Shown here one piece after another: positions 35,168-48,569 of a stretch of DNA of 64,000 nt. The notes beneath the pieces were generated by a model. The model did no database searches. It was not told where the DNA came from and saw only the letters and a program-made list of their open reading frames with translations. Location of the stretch: NCBI GenBank assembly GCA_963693085.1, contig OY856409.1, positions 1,619,335,711 to 1,619,399,710 of the forward strand, in the 5' to 3' direction. The DNA is from Alisma plantago-aquatica (taxonomy: Eukaryota > Streptophyta > Magnoliopsida > Alismatales > Alismataceae). Position 1 is the first letter of the stretch. Every line of letters begins with the position of its first letter. The position numbers and the translations under genes are program-made.

Positions 35168-36612
35168 AAGAAGGGTACACATTCTACATAACTTTAACAC
35201 GAAGAGATATAACCTATTACTGTATAATAGAAGTGCTTATAATTATCATCTTTAGCATTTATATGGCATGTAATGAAAAGATATATGACATGCAACCACA
35301 GAGTAGGTAATAGTTAATCAAAGTTATATCACTCACCTAAAAAAGGTAGAAGCAACTTTATGTGTGTAAGACTACTACAAAACTCCTAGCTTCACAAAAA
35401 ACTCTAGTGTTGAAGACAAATTCTCTAAGATTTGAGTTCACTCATTTGACCATGCTCTTTAGTTGCCGAATCACCCCCATAAGCATCTAGACAAGTAAAA
35501 GATATATGCAAACAAGATATAAGGTCCAACACTCCAAACTCTTAGGAAACCACCTATGAAACATCCACAGAGGTCAACAAGCTAAAAGATCACCATAGAA
35601 GCCACATGATCAAGGTTTCACTTACCCCCATCAAAGCTCAGAAGCCACCAGTTCTCTTTCCTTGCATCAAGGTAAAGAGAACGAGGGTGAGTCATGCTGG
35701 AAATAAGGATTGATGCATCTAGACATCACATCAGTTATTTTCAATTGATGGTGTATCACTCTAGAGAAACACCTTGAGGTTCAGATGCAAAAGTGAGATG
35801 TGAAGGAAGGTTAAGGACATATATATAGCCCCAAATGTATGGGAAAAGTGGTTAAGATGTCATATCATCAGTTAGAAATTGTACTATCATTGGTCAATCA
35901 CACCATTGATAGGTGGAGTCGACTTTCTATCTATACACATAGCCAAGTGCCTTAGTGGTAGGTACAACCAGAAAATTTGTAAGTCAACCATTGTCATCTC
36001 AAGCTCTAAGAAATCCACTGGAAGTTAATATAAGCAACACCATCAATAAAGAGCTTGTACTGAACCAGTGGTAGAAAATATACATGCTTTCCATATGTAC
36101 TCTCCCAATGAAAAGCTACTACCCAATTATCCCACAGTTTCATCAGTAGTCAACAACCAAATATGTTGAAGTTCATACAACTAAAATCTTCCATCAGTCT
36201 GCTACCAATGGGAAACAAGAACCATATGCCAATTTTCAACTGACAAAACCAAGCATATCAGTGAACCAATCGAAAAGTAGAAATGCCTCTCCATTCTCAA
36301 TTGAAGAAAATCTAGGCCATTTCCATCTACCTCTAATAGTGAAAGTTCACCCCTCTACCATCATTTCCCAACCAAAAAAAAGACAGAGAGGCTAGGGTAG
36401 ACCACCTAAGTGTATTCGCCCTTCACCGGGAAAGGAAAGAAGAAAACAACCAGCATGCTATTTGGAAATTGCAAGGAGTCCTCAACTAGGTAACTTGCAC
36501 ATCATCCCATAAGCAAACAACCACCAACCAAGCATGTTCTTTAGCATGTATCTAAAAAAGCAAGATTAAGGGTTAAGCTAGGCCAGGTTTCTTACATTTA
36601 TAACCTTTAACA

Positions 36613-38037
36613 AGGATCCCCCTCAATCGTAGAAGACAAGGAATGGGTACTTTTTTTGCATATCCTCCTTGAATTCCCATATTGCCTCCTACACACTATG
36701 ATGATGCCACAACACTTAGACTAGCACTACATCTTTCTTCCTCATTTTTTGCACCTACTTGTATAGGATCAACACTTGACCTTCCACATGAGAGATATCA
36801 TCGTTGATTTGTACCTTCACTGACTGAATTGTTTGTTCTAGTCCCAGATGTCATTTTTTCACTGAAACATGAAACACATTGTGTAGACTTTAATGTTTTG
36901 GTGGAAGATCCAACTTGTAAGACACTTCCCAATTCATATAATCATATGATAAGCCCCATAAATCTGAGTTCCATCGTACCTCATTTAACAAACCTTCGAT
37001 ACCCTTTCCATGATAGATAAACTATAGCACCCACATAGAATTCCAAGGATATGTGCCAATTATCTATCTAGATGTTCTGTATATACTGAGCTTCTGTTAG
37101 TTGTTGCCTTACAATTTTTATCTTCTCTATGGAATAATACCTTTACTCTAGTCCTAACAGTTGATATTTGTTAGCTTCATACCAACATAAAGGTGATGGA
37201 TAACACCTGCCATACTAAGTGTCGTATAGTGCCATATCTAAACTCCTCTGATAACTATATTGTAGGAAAATTCTATTAATCTAGATGATCCTTCCAACTT
37301 CCTTCAAATTAAAACAAAAGAGATTAACAAGTCCTATAAAGTTTTTCTTATCCTTTATATCTGGCCATTTTTCTATTGATGGAAAGATGTACTAAAGTTT
37401 AGATGCCTAGACCGGCTTGTATACAAATGTTCCCAAAACCTGCTAGTGAATTAAGTCCCTTTATCTAATATTTTCATTATTGGTAACCTGTGTGGTCACA
37501 CGATCTCTTCAATGTAGACCTGTGTAGACCTCTCGACCTTGAAGATAATCTTGACTTGCAATAAGTACTCTACCTTGGTCAATATGTCCACTATAACCCA
37601 TATGAAATCATTCCCTTTAGAGGTCCTATAGTAGACCAACTATGAAATTGATGGTCACATGATCCCACTTCCATTCTGGAATTGGTAGGGCATGCAATGT
37701 TCCTTTGACTTGCAGACAAATAGGGAATCTGAGAATATATCTACCAAGTCCTTCTTGAAATTGGACCACCATCATAATCCTTAAGACTATGGTAAATCTT
37801 GGTACTTCCTAGGTGCATCACTTACATGGAAGAGTGTGCTTATTCAATCATAGTTAGGCCATCGACATTAGGTACCACCATTCTATTATGATAATAAATA
37901 ACTGTGTGTTCTAACTTGTGAAACCATTTGTGCTTTCTAATATAATATTATCTGTGATGTTCTAAATCATAACGTCATGATAATGTGCATCTCTGACCTA
38001 TTGCATTATGTTTCTTGATATGTAGCTGGGTTACACG
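36613..38037 (-). pseudogene. Chromovirus B (Tekay/Del-like gypsy): integrase and chromodomain
   Basis: Minus strand. Near 37.65 kb, IPEWKWDHVTINFIVGL corresponds to the integrase core start, with the usual catalytic D of M-D-F replaced by N. Near 37.1 kb, REKIKIVRQQLTEAQ and LEFYVGAIVYL match the C-terminal region of chromoviral integrases. Next come LGSVLQVGSSTKT and QCVSCFSEK (consensus L-P-x-x-L-x-x-V-H-x-V-F-H-V-S). Finally EAIWEFKEDMQ (36.67 kb) is the chromodomain end. The purine tract and LTR follow. Several stops and frameshifts are present. Integrase joins cDNA to chromatin, and the chromodomain guides it. The rest of pol lies at 51.9 and 63.3 kb. Confidence 0.8.
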
Positions 38038-39150
38038 TGTAAGACCCCAGACTTTGCTTTTTGATTGAATTGCTTGATTACATTTATTCAATGCTTAAAA
38101 CCTAAATCTAACCCTAAGATGCGTTTTGATATCATGTGACAAGCCTAAGTTTTGCGTTTGGTCCACTTTGGACATTGTTTGAGCACATTATGCAATTATA
38201 TGCTTGTTTTGGAGTTTTATGCAATTTACATATACCTAGGGGTTTCCCTATAATTTTTCACATGTTTGTTGTTCCTCACATGTTTTCATATCATGCTTTA
38301 ATTATTTGTACCTTGGGGATCCTAGATTCACCTTGGTTTTGCATGTGGCATCTACCTAGGGTTGAACTTAGGGTTTCCTCTCATAGATGGGTTATTTTGA
38401 GTGCTAGAACTCAGTGGTTCTTCTGGTATGGTGGGATCCGATGGCTTCCCTTGTGTGTTGGGATCCTATGTTGGTCCCTTGTGGTGTGAGGGTTGTTTGT
38501 ATTCCCTTTTGAAGCACCCAAGATTGATGGTTCTCCAAGTGAGGTGCTCAAACCGATGGTGGTGCTAGGGTTTCCACCCTTGTGACCAAGGGGTCAAGAT
38601 CAGATGGTCACCCTACTATTGGAGGTCGATGGCTGACATGGGATTCAAGATTCAATTATTCTCTTCACTTCCACAACTAATGTTCCTACTGGTTTGCATG
38701 GATGTGTTGTTCTTTGACCATTGACACATCAAAAACATGGCTAGACACCTTAACCTTCTCTTCTCTCTCACCCATAGCATTATATACCTTCCTCCTTGCA
38801 TGAAAAAGAGTTATTTACACACCTATCTCACCTATTCTTCTTCCTTTCTGATTGGAGCTCATCCCTCTTTCTAGGTGGAGAAGAAGGAGCCCAAGATAGA
38901 AGAAGCTTGGCTAATCTTGCTTCCATGTGCACCTAAAGTATGGATCTACCCTCTCTTCATGCTAGTGGAGCTTCTTAAACTTGATCTTGACCTAAGCAAG
39001 TAAGGTCTTCCTTCTTACCCTCTTTTTCCTTTCTATCTTACCTTCCTTTTTCTTCTTCTTGGTCAGATCCATGGTGGAGCTTAAGCTAGAGGTTGAAGAC
39101 ACCTTCCTTCTTGCTTCTTTGACCTAGGGTTTGCTTGCCTTTGAAGAAGG

Positions 39151-41189
39151 TGTTGGTATGTATGCCCAGAGAGACAATCATATCATGAGTGTAATGAAAT
39201 AACTTGTAAATGATTTGATTAATAATAAAGGAAACCTTCTAATTTATTCTATTTTATTCAGTTATGAGACAATGAAGTAACATAGTACATTTCTAGAGCA
39301 TAATATTACTCAATGACGTTTGTCTTCAGCTACGTGACCTGAACAAAGAGATCATATGGATGCTAAGAGTATATACATTATTGTTATGTCCCTATTTGGA
39401 TGTTATTGTGGAAGGTTGATAGACAACAATAACACATAAGACTAGAATATGTGTTGGTTGATGACAAAGTTTCATTAATCATGATATGTGATATCAAACC
39501 AAGCACATAAATACTTGTTAGAGAACAATGTATTGGATAGACCCACCATAAGTGTGATACATGGAAACCATAATTGGTACTTGGAATCATCTCTTATAGT
39601 TTTGTTGGTGATTTTGGTTCTTAGACTTGAATCCACTACACTCATCACATGTCATTCAGTGTATTTCTACATCATACACCATGATTCTAAATAAGGGTTG
39701 CCATAAAGGTGATGATCAGATGCACTGTGACACATGGGGATGACTGTGAGTGATGTAGATGGAATTTGTCCCTCCTATATGAGTATGATATCTTGGCCAC
39801 TTGATAAGAGAGACTCTGAATACATGGCCATGCACATGTGAGTCAATATGTGATATTTAGCTTACACAACTCAGATAATCTACTCAGGTTCAAGGAACAG
39901 GGATTGAATGATTGAATAAGATAACGATTGAATGCCTTGACTTCAATACCAGATATTAGTGACAAAGGAACTCTATGAAAATTGTAACACCAATCATAAA
40001 TTGTAGGTTGAAGTTGTTCTCCAACTTCCTGTTTACTTGGGTAGCAATGATGTTTGACTATGCATCACTCTTTGCTTCTGATGTCATAATTGGCTATTGA
40101 CATTCACTGCCAACGTAATATGGAACCTATACGATCACACACATAAGAATTCACTTGGAATGGGAGTTTAATCATGAATGATAAAGAAATTGACTATTAA
40201 AGTGTTTAGGTACTCAATTTAAATAACAATTGACTAACTAGACTCTGAACCGATTGATTCAAGTGTTGAATCAACCGGATAGAGTGTCAGGTTGATTGAA
40301 TATTGCATTAGCTGAATTCTGGATGAACTAGGACATGAACCGACCATTTCACTGAGTGAATCAATCGAATTAGGGATGTGAGATGACCAGTTCATGAGAT
40401 GAACTTCCCGGTTCATAAGAGAAATTCGATTTCATTAAGGATTAGTGCTGAATTCATGTCATGCATTAATTGGATTAGGATTGCCAATACAATTGTGATT
40501 GGGAAACATGATCAAATGATTAGTTCATTGGATCAACGATCAGCTCACATGCCAACCAATCAATTCACCTATGAACCGATCATTTTTCTACTCACATGTG
40601 AAAATTCATGAAATTCCGGTCCCTTTCATTCCCGTACAGATTGGGAACCCTGAACCTGACCCTCCTATAAATAGAGGGTTATTGGGGGGTTCCCAGAGAC
40701 ATAACTCAATTTCTTCTGACAATTGTATGTCTTCTATGGTTGTGGTAACTGAGAGAAACTAAGCAAGTCCTACTCGATAAAGGGAGGGATAGCAAGGGAG
40801 AAAATTGTAGAAGATCAAGTTGATGACTAGTACTCCAACATGAAGAGACAACTCCTTTTTGTTCGTTCTTCTAGAACTATAGGAGTTCCCAGTGGTCTGT
40901 GTGGATTGATGCAGAGGAGAGGAGGTCATTGCCTATTTCTAGGAGGAAAACATCAACATGTTGTTTATGGTGATCAACCAGAGGGCGATACAACATTGTT
41001 CGAGTGTGACTTGAATAGGGGGCACACACTACGACGAGGTGATTGTCATTGGACTTGCTCCAGGACCAGGTACATCTTCTAAACCATCCTTCCCGTTACA
41101 TAGTTAGTGATGTGTTCCATTAGTTTAAGGATAATATGGGAGTTAATTTTTTATTTCCTCTACCTATTTTGTCGCCATATTTCCCTATA
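39151..41189 (+). repeat. 5' LTR of copia #2
   Basis: 2039 bp. Starts TGTTGG, ends TTTCCCTATA (TA instead of the usual CA). TATA box CTATAAATAG at 40665-40674. Short GAACCGATYGATTCA-like motifs recur at 40.24-40.6 kb. Confidence 0.9.
40665..40674 (+). promoter_or_regulatory. TATA box of copia #2 5' LTR
   Basis: CTATAAATAG. The same position in the 3' LTR reads CTACAAATAG. Confidence 0.55.
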
Positions 41190-41190
41190 G

Positions 41191-41202
41191 TGGTATCAGA
41201 GC
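41191..41202 (+). other. Primer-binding site of copia #2
   Basis: TGGTATCAGAGC, complementary to the 3' end of initiator tRNA-Met, one base after the LTR. Confidence 0.85.
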
Positions 41203-42590
41203 AACGTCAATCTACTATGTTTTGGGATAATTCATATGAATGGATTTTGGTTTTCATTGTTTATTAATTGCATGTGATGTGAATACTTGAACTAATTAAT
41301 GTGCATATCTAATTAAACACCACATCCTATATATATATATATGTAGTCTACAGGAGTCTTCTTAAAAGTGAGTTTTGATGGTGGATGTGAAGCTTGGTTA
41401 TGGACAATGACCTATATATATGTGCATGGTTGTGTGGTTGATTTTTATCTTAGTTTGCATAATAAGCATATGTCTTAACTTCTAATTGTAAAAGTATTAT
41501 TCTCTCCTACCAATGCTCCCCTCAAATGTAACTCAAGGTTTCTCTTATACTATATAATAGAATTAAGATAGTTTAATTTCTTGTTTTGACAAAGAAGAAG
41601 ATGCTCAGACTATACGAATCGGCCATCTTGAAGGTGAGATGAACGATTGGAGGACTGAGGAGGTGAGACAAAATGATCAACTGGTGCACCCGATCGATTG
41701 ACTGGAGGACCCAAAAGATGGTGGACCATAAACCACATGAGTGGTGTGATGACAAATTGACCGGCCAGGAGGTGAGCCAACCAGTTCAAGGGTTGAACCG
41801 ATCAACCCAGATTGGCAAGCACAGATCTTCATCAACATCGATTTTATGTATGAGATGTAAACCTAGGTGATAGTAATTCCTTGTGGCTCCGAGGAATTAC
41901 AATAGAATGGAAATAACCATCACTTATGTTTATTTCATGTTTTCATTATGGGATATAGCATGTATATGATACATACTATATATATGTGGTGATTGATAAT
42001 ATTTATGTTATTTATAAATACAAACTCCCTCAAAAGCATATTAAGTATAAGATGCTTACCATTAGCAACATACATGGCCTAATCGATTAAGTGTGGGGCA
42101 CCCCAAGGGTGGTACACCATCTATCTCATGGAAGTGTGATGGTAATAATGTAGTCATTCCAAACATGGTGAATTATTATCATGTTAGCTTTTGGGTCAGG
42201 CTTAACTGGATGTCCTTTATGATATTAAGCACCTAGAGGAATGCAGATGATTATGGCAAAGAGTTGTGCATATGGTCTATCCAAGAATTACATAAGATGC
42301 AATTGGAAAAAGTTGTCTACCTTAATAATTGATTATGGATGTTGCAGTTGGCCATGTAATAATTAAATTATTTTGGATCTTGGCTCACTAGAAGGTTGTA
42401 CATTGAAATCTTCTGAATTGATATATGAGGGTTATCAATTTAAATAAAATAGTGGGAGTGATAATTAATTAAAGGGCTAATTGAATATCTTCAAAATTTC
42501 AAATCAAATCAAAAGGGTTTGACAAAATGCAAAATTTTATCTTGTAGAATCAAATGGAAATCAAATCATCATTTTGATTGGTCCTTAGGA
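41203..42590 (+). other. Untranslated leader of copia #2
   Basis: About 1.4 kb between primer site and gag without a long frame. 41.6-41.82 kb shows repeated GATYGAYTGACTGG/GAACCGATCAACC-type motifs like those in the LTR. Confidence 0.5.
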
Positions 42591-43480
42591 AGGATAGATT
42601 TAATGAGACAGATTTCCATGACTGGATTTGGACTTTGAGAAGGGTTCTTAATGAAGAGAACAAGCTCTATGTCCTAGAAACACCAGTGCCAGAAATACTT
42701 GCTCCTGATGTGCCTAGGGCTGAGGTGGATGCTTACTGAAAGCATGCCAATGATGCCTTGGATATAAAGCACCTTATGATAAGATGTATGAACTATGAGT
42801 TGCATGAGCAGTGTAAGACATGCGGACACTTGAGATGGTGACACATTTTAAGAACTTGAACCATAAGCACACAAAGAAGGAAAGGTACAATATCTCAAAG
42901 GCGCTCTTTTAGTGTAAGATGACAGAGGGAGACTCAGTAGAGACCCATGTGCTCAATATGATTAGACATGTAGAACATCTAGAAGAAGTGGGATTCTCTT
43001 TGAGCCAAGAGTTGGTCATGGATATGATTCTGCAATCATTTCCTGAATCATATAGCCATTTTATTGAGTGTTATCACTTGAAAAACATGGACAGACCATT
43101 GTCAGTTTTTTCTTGGCATGCTGATTAATGTCGAACCAAAAATGAAGAATGACAAATCTATGATGGTGATTAGCGGAGTTGAGGCCAAGGATGAAATTAA
43201 TGCCATGAAGAGTTATGAGGCTGAGTGTAAATCCATATCTTCTACAGTCAAGATAAGGGGAAAGAACAGAACAAGAAGAATGTATCATTTGTACTTGAAG
43301 GCATTTAGGAAGAAGAAGATGGGGATGGTGATATCAACTTCAGGTACATACATTATTGAGATAAAATTATCTACTTCTTCATCTCGAGTGCTAGACATCA
43401 GATGTGGATCTCACATATGCTCGAATATGCAACATCTGAAAAGAAGTAGGCCTTTAGAAAAGGGCAAGATTGAACTATGA
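42591..43480 (+). pseudogene. Copia #2 gag
   Basis: Starts with DWIWTLRRVLNEENKLYVLE (42.62 kb), matching the W-x-x-x-L-x-x-x-L-x-x-E-x-K-x-Y-V-L-E core of Angela-type gag. VETHVLNMIRHVEHLEEVGF and QSFPESYSHFI follow (42919-43128), the UBN2 gag segment. The capsid zinc knuckle is not recognisable. In-frame stops (for example near 42.74 kb) and frame changes make it non-functional. Gag would package the element RNA. Confidence 0.75.
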
Positions 43481-44575
43481 GTCACAAATGGAGCAAGAGT
43501 TGTTGCCACTGCAGTTGGAACCTACAGTTTATATCTATCCACGAGGCTTGTAATTGAGTTATTGGACTACCATTATATACTTGTCATAAATGGAAACATC
43601 ATTTCTGTATCTTGTATGGACAAGGATGCACATGAATTTCATATTAAGAATGGTCGATGTTCTATTTCAAAAGATGGGATCTTTTATGGTAATGATCCAA
43701 TGTCTTATGGTCTTTATTTACTAGATATAAAGACGTGTTGATAAAATAAATACCAAAAAAGACTAAAACTCAACAACTCAATTAAAACACATATTTTGCA
43801 TTGTCGTCTAGGGCACATAAATGAGAATCGCATATCTAGACTCCATAAAGATGGTTATCTGGACTCTTTTGATTTTAAATCAATAGAGACATGTGAATCT
43901 TATTTGTTGGTCAAGATGACCAATTCTTCTTTCATTGGTAACAATGAGAGGGCTAGTGATCTATTAGGACTCATACATATCGATGTATGTGGGCCTTTTA
44001 GAACAACTTCTAGAGGTGGGTATCAGAACTTCATTACCTTCACGGATGACTTCATTATGTACAAGTATGTTTACTAGATGAAACATAAATTAGAAACTCT
44101 TGAAAAGTTCAAGGAGCTTATGAATGAAGTACATAACCAACTTGGGAAAAGTTTTAAGGCACTTTGTTGTTATTGAGGTGGGGAATTCTTAAGCCACAAG
44201 TTTGAGGATCTCCTGCGAGTCTATGGTATCATATCACAGTGGAATCCACCTAGAACACCTCCACATAATGATGTATAAAAAAGAAGGGATCACACATTAC
44301 TAGATATGGTGTGAAAATTATTAGTTTAGCTGAACTTCTGACTATCTTCTGGGGTTATGCTCTAGAAATCACCACATTTACACTAAATCGAGTAGCATCA
44401 AAATCAGTTCAAAAGGCACCATATGAGATATGGAATAGGAAGCATCCCAAAGTGTCTTTTATGAGGATTTGGGGATGTTAAACTTGTGTAAGGAAAATGT
44501 TTCCTAAAAAGCTTAGCCCTAAATATGATAAATGTCATTTTTTTGGATATCCTTAGGAGACTAAAGGATATTACT
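43481..44575 (+). pseudogene. Copia #2 protease end and integrase
   Basis: GAG-pre-integrase zinc region begins HCRLGHINENRISRLHKDGY (43.8 kb) and continues CESYLLVKM, where the usual second C is changed. The core has LIHIDVCGPFRTTSRGGY (first catalytic D) and FITFTDDF (44.05 kb). The second D region (44.17 kb) and the E-bearing R-R-N segment (44.28 kb) are damaged by stops. Integrase inserts the cDNA. Confidence 0.75.
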
Positions 44576-45760
44576 TGTATTCCCTATCTGATAACAAAGT
44601 GTTTGTTGCCAGAGATGTTGCATTCCTAGATAAGGATTTTCTTTCCAAAGGATTCATTAGGAGGAAAGTAGAACTCAAAGAGGTTAAAGACCAACAGGAA
44701 AACATCAAACCGATAGATGCACAAGAGGATCAAAGAGAATCACAAAATGTTGTGGAATATAAAATTCCTCAAGTACTACATGAACCTCATAGATCTAGTA
44801 GAACACTCCTCGAACCTAAAAGATTTGGATATCTTGTACTCAGGAAGGCGGTGAGTTGGTCATAGATGATGAGCCAACAACCTATCTAGAAAGTACTAAG
44901 GGACCAGAGTCTGAGAAATGTCTTGAGTCCATGAAATTTGAGATGGAATCCATGTATACCAATAAGGTATGGACCTTGGTGGATCCACCTAAAGGGGTAA
45001 AACCCATAGGGTGCAAGTGGGTCTTCAAGAAGAAGGATGAGATGGATGGTAAAGTACAAACCTATAAAGGTAGATTGGTTTCAAAGGGTCTCAGACAAGT
45101 TCAAGGTGTTGACTATGACAAAACCTTTTCTCTAGTTTCCATGGTTAGACGGTTAGGATCATGCTTGCTATTATAGCTTATCATGACTATGATATTTGGC
45201 AGAGGGATGTTAAAACCACATTCGTTAACCCAAATCTTCTTGAGGATGTGTACATGACACAACCAAGAGGGTTTTATAAATCTAAAGGATGTAAATAAAT
45301 TATGTAAGCTACAAAGGTCAATCTATGGATTGAAGCAAGCATATCTGAGCTAGAATCTTCATTTTGATGAGATAGTCAAAGAGTTTGGATTTACTTAAAA
45401 TGAAGATGAACCTTGTGTATACAAGAAGGTTAGTGGGAGCATGATTGTATTCCTCATATTGTATGCAGATGAAATCTATTTATGGGGAATGACATCCCTA
45501 CTTTATAAAAGGTAAAGGCATGACTAGGAAATACTTTTTCTATGAAAGACTTGGGAGAAGCATCCCGCATCTTGGGGATTAAGATCTATAGAGATAGATC
45601 CAAAATGCTTCTTGGACTAAGTCAAAGCATATACATTGACAAAGTATTGAAGAGGTTCAACATAAGAGCTCAATGAGAGGAAACCTACCATGACACATGG
45701 AGTTACCATCTCTAAAGCATAATGTCCCAGTTCTTGTGAAGAAAGGGAGAACATGAGTAA
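44576..45760 (+). pseudogene. Copia #2 reverse transcriptase
   Basis: RVT_2 domain: WTLVDPPKGVKPIGCKWVFK (45.0 kb), GRLVSKGLRQVQGVDYDKTF, then the catalytic A region DIWQRDVKTTFVNPN (45.19 kb), LQRSIYGLKQA (45.32 kb) and LILYADEIY (45.46 kb), where the usual Y-V-D-D has become Y-A-D-E. Two adjoining open frames (44575-44865 and 44856-45176) plus later fragments show frameshifts. It would copy RNA to DNA; this copy is inactive. Confidence 0.8.
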
Positions 45761-45953
45761 GATTCCATGTGTCAGCAATTGAATCTATCATGTATGCAAT
45801 GTTGTGTACCTATCTTGATGTTTCATATGCCTTGAGCATACAAGATGATATCAGTCAGATCCAGATGATGCTCACTAGACAGACATGAAGAACATATTTA
45901 AGTACATGTGAAGAACTAAGGATCGATTCCTGTTCTACGGCAGAGAGTAAGAG

Positions 45954-46385
45954 TTGGTGGTAAAGGGTTACACCGATGCAAACTTCCAAATTGGAAATGA
46001 TGAGTACATGTCACAATCTGGATTTGTATTTTTCCTCAACAGTGGAGCTATCAGTTGGAAGAGTCCCAAGAAAGAGTCAGCTGTTGATTCTACAAAAAAG
46101 GCCAAGTATATTTATCCATTGAATGTAACAAAGGAAGTTGTTTGGATCAGGAAGTCCATCTATGAACTTGGGGTAGTTCCAAGCATCAGTGAAGCAATTG
46201 AGCTATATTGTGACAACAGTGGAGCTATTGCACAAGCTAAGGAACCTAGATCACATTGGCACTCTAAGCACATACAAAAGTGTTTCCATCTCATACGAGT
46301 GATTGTACAACAAGGAGATGTGAAGAGTTGTAGAGTACCAACTGGGAATAATATTGTTCACCCCTTAACAAAAGCATTATCATAG
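45954..46385 (+). pseudogene. Copia #2 RNase H (open 143-codon frame)
   Basis: The longest intact copia frame of this element. GYTDANFQIGNDEYMSQSGF and SGAISWKSPKKESAVDSTKK give the first catalytic D (YTDA) and the E of the K-x-x-x-V/A-x-S-T-x-x-A-E-Y region, here KAKYI with K in place of E. ELYCDNSGAIAQAKEP gives the C-D-N box, followed by H-S-K-H-I and a C-terminal LTKAL. RNase H degrades the RNA template. The substitution probably disables it. Confidence 0.8.
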
Positions 46386-46556
46386 TGGAAGCATGATGGT
46401 CACGTTAGATCACTGGGAATAAGATTCACATGTGATTAGCTCTAAGTGCAAGTGGGAGTCTATTGATATGTATGCTCAGAGCAGAAGCATGATGGTCATG
46501 TTAGATCATTGGGAATAAGATTCATGGGTGATTAGATATAAGTGCAAGTGGGATTC
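46381..46556 (+). repeat. Tandem duplication across PPT and 3' LTR start of copia #2
   Basis: GAAGCATGATGGTCANGTTA through AGTGCAAGTGGGANTCTATTG occurs twice (46388-46490 and about 46487-46585). The first copy already runs into an LTR start (TGATATGTATGCTCAGAG) before the unit repeats. The true LTR starts at 46557. Confidence 0.85.
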
Positions 46557-48569
46557 TATTGGTACATATGCCCAAACAACGAATCATATAATGATTGTAA
46601 TGGCATAACTTGTTTATGATTTGATTAATATTAATGGTATGACTCCAATTTATTATGTTTTATTCAGTTATGAGATAATGAAGTAACATACTAAATGTCT
46701 ATAGGATGATATTACTCAATGATGTATGTCTTCAGGTACGCGACCTGAATAATCAGATCATATGAATGCTAAGAGTATATATATTCTTGTTATGTTCCTA
46801 GTCAGATTTTATTGGGGAAGGATGATAGACAATAGTAACACATAAGACTAGAATGTGTGTTGGTTGATGACAGAATACCATCAATCATGATATGTGATGT
46901 CAAACCAAGAACATAGATACTTGTTAGAGAACAATGTGGTAGACAGACCCACCATAAAAGTGATACATGGAAACCATATTTGGTAGTCAGAATCATCTCT
47001 GATAGTTTTGGTGGTGATTTTGGTTCTTAGACCTAAATTCACTACACTCATCACATGTCATTCAGTGTATTTTGACATCATCCACCATAATTCTGAATAA
47101 GGGTTGCCATAAAGGTGATGATCAAATGCACTTTGACACATGGGGATGACTGTGAGTGGTGTAGATGGGATTTGTCCCTCCTACAAGAGTATGATATCCC
47201 AACCACTTGATAAGAGAGACAGAGAAATGTATGATCCACTTGAGTCAATATGTGATATTGACCTTACATATATCTCAAATAGTCTACTCTAGTTCAAGGA
47301 ACATTGATTGAATGATTGAAGAAGATGATGATTCCATGACTTGGGTTGAATGCCTGATATCAGTGACAAAGGAACTATACAAACACTATAACCTCAATTA
47401 TAGATTGTAGGTTGAAGTTGTTGTCTAAATCGCCATTTACTTGGGTAGCAATGATGTGTGGCTAGGCACCACTCTTTTCTTATGATGTCATAATTGGTTA
47501 TGGACATTCACTAACAACGTAATTTGGAACCTATAGGTTAACACACATAGGAATTCACCTGGAATAAGATTTTAATCATGAATAATAATTAAATTAACTA
47601 CTAAAGTGTTTAGCTACTCAATTTAAATAATAATTAACTGACTAGAGTCCCAATTCAAGTGTTGAACTGACTGGTTGGAGTGTCAGGTTGATTGGATATT
47701 GCATTGGCTAAATTATGGATGAATCGAGACATGAACTGATAGGCTCAGGGTCATGAGATGACTAATTCATGAGATGAACCGCCCGGTTCACAAGAGAAAT
47801 TCGATTGCATCAATAATTAGTGTTGACGTCATATTGTGTATTAATTGGATTAGAATTGCCAATGCAATTACAATTGAGAAACATGATGAAATGACTAGTT
47901 CACTGGATAAACTGATCAACTCACCTGCCAACCAATAAGTTCACCTATGAACCAATCATTTTACCACTTGTAGGTTGTGAAATTCATAATATTCTGGTCC
48001 CTTCCACTCTCTCATAGATTGGGAACCCTGACCCTGACCCTCCTACAAATAGAGGGGTATTGGGGGCTTCCTAGAGACACAACCCAATTGTTTCTGACAA
48101 TTATTTGTCTTCTCTGGTTGTGGTAACTGAAAGAACCCAAGCAAGTCCTACCTGATAAAAGGAGTGATAACAATGGAGAACAATTGTGGGAGAGCAACTT
48201 GGTGACTAGTACGCTAATGTAAAGGGACAACTCCTTCTTATTCATTCTCCTAGAATGACATGAGTTCCCAGTGGTCCGTGCGGACTATGATAGAGGTGAG
48301 GAGGCCATTTCCTACCACTAGGATGACAACATCAACCTTCTATATGTGGTGGTCAACTAGGAGGCCAATGCAGACGTTGATCAAGTGAGACTTATATAAA
48401 GGGCGCACACCCCAACGTGGAGATTGTGCTGGACTTGATACAGAGTTTGGTATATCCCCTAAACCATCCTTCCCATTGTATAGTTGTTGACATGTTCCAT
48501 TGGTTTAAGGAAAATATGGTTGTTAATTTATTGTTTTTGTTGCCTATTCTGTTGTCATATTCACCTATA
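46557..48569 (+). repeat. 3' LTR of copia #2
   Basis: 2013 bp. Starts TATTGGTACATATGCCC and ends TTCACCTATA before GAAGG. It aligns with the 5' LTR over its length. The TATA box is altered (TACAAATAG, about 48043). Confidence 0.9.

Larger units (their letters stand above)
31091..36612 (-). mobile_element. 3' LTR of chromovirus B, split by a LINE
   Basis: On the minus strand the LTR starts TGTTAAAGGTTATAAATG at 36612, directly after a purine tract (GAGGGGGATCCT, 36624-36613) that follows the chromodomain. It continues to about 35183, is interrupted by the LINE at 31621-35167, and resumes to roughly 31091 against the copia LTR. About 2 kb without the LINE. The end at 31091 is approximate. No second LTR is in the window. 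Confidence 0.55.
39151..48569 (+). mobile_element. Full-length Angela-like Ty1/copia retrotransposon #2 (9.42 kb)
   Basis: 5' LTR 39151-41189, 3' LTR 46557-48569, exact 5-bp TSD GAAGG (39146-39150; 48570-48574). The LTR start TGTTGGTATGTATGCCC resembles the TGTTGGAAATATGCCC of Angela/BARE elements, and domain order is gag, protease, integrase, RT, RNase H. The LTRs differ at close to a fifth of positions in the first 165 bp by eye, so the insertion is old. All domains contain stops or frameshifts. It lies inside long-LTR copy 3. Confidence 0.9.
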
